Origin: Opitutia bacterium | GTDB taxonomy: Bacteria; Verrucomicrobiota; Verrucomicrobiia; Opitutales; UBA953 | Assembly (NCBI GenBank): GCA_021204635.1 | Contig: JAJPZB010000183.1 | Coordinates: 1-28,294, forward strand | Length of the DNA: 28,294 nucleotides | Direction: 5' to 3' | Shown here: piece after piece, positions 28,283 to 28,294 of the stretch | Numbering within the stretch: the stretch's first letter is position 1 | Layout of the letters: the number at the start of each line of letters is the position of its first letter | Made by a program: the position numbers and the translations under genes | Notes under the pieces: model-generated | The model's database searches: none | Seen by the model: the letters and a program-made list of their open reading frames with translations, nothing else | What the model was told of the DNA's origin: nothing

Positions 28283-28294
28283 GCTCCCAAGATA

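Overview
The window looks like a chromosomal segment from a Gram-negative bacterium, most plausibly a member of the Verrucomicrobiota (Opitutae-like). This is inference from gene content, gene order and protein style; there is no 16S gene here. Gram-negative envelope chemistry is indicated by KDO-8-phosphate synthase (kdsA) and an EptA-type phosphoethanolamine transferase. A long, low-complexity Rho extension and secreted sulfatases also fit that group. No phage, conjugation or CRISPR locus was seen.

Layout. 1-942 (minus): the 3' part of a small conserved protein / ribH pair (riboflavin synthesis). 1174-3897 (plus): a translation/replication cluster rplY-pth-rpsF-ssb-rplI, ending in a strong bidirectional terminator. 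4023-5531 (minus): thiM-thiE thiamine salvage. 5680-6396: a small exported repeat protein facing a truncated Dam-type methylase. 6425-9622 (minus): coaE-rho, with a Rho twice the usual size. 9853-12134 (plus): pyrG and a SlyD-like isomerase with a metal-binding tail. 12345-13382 (plus): an exported Pro/Thr-rich protein. 13480-15759 (minus): a secreted Ser-type sulfatase. 15960-19313 (plus): ispF, an unusual uppP and comM. 19314-20417: about 1.1 kb without ordinary genes, holding four copies of a hairpin plus tiny-ORF module. 20418-21256: two convergent paralogs of the 5680 protein. 21375-21535 (minus): tRNA-Ala(CGC) and tRNA-Lys(TTT). 21687-26440 (plus): kdsA, a DUF47 protein, a PiT phosphate transporter and glutamine-dependent nadE. 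26564-28282 (minus): the EptA-like enzyme.

Most genes are housekeeping: cofactors (riboflavin, thiamine, CoA, NAD), nucleotides, isoprenoid/undecaprenyl carriers, LPS and phosphate uptake. The unusual layer lies on top of them. (1) The 19.3-20.4 kb array has four related hairpins, each a near-fixed distance upstream of a tiny ORF. The best copy encodes a 20-residue, almost entirely hydrophobic peptide, the architecture of a type I toxin, while other copies look frameshifted. This is the best candidate for an undescribed system. (2) A G-rich word, GGGTTGGTGGTG, recurs in four intergenic gaps, once as exact 18-bp tandem repeats. The same word or a near match is embedded in frame in rho and in the Pro/Thr-rich gene. 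(3) Three paralogous exported beta-repeat mini-proteins occur within 16 kb. (4) Several housekeeping proteins (Rho, UppP, SlyD, RibH, L25, L9) carry low-complexity extensions.
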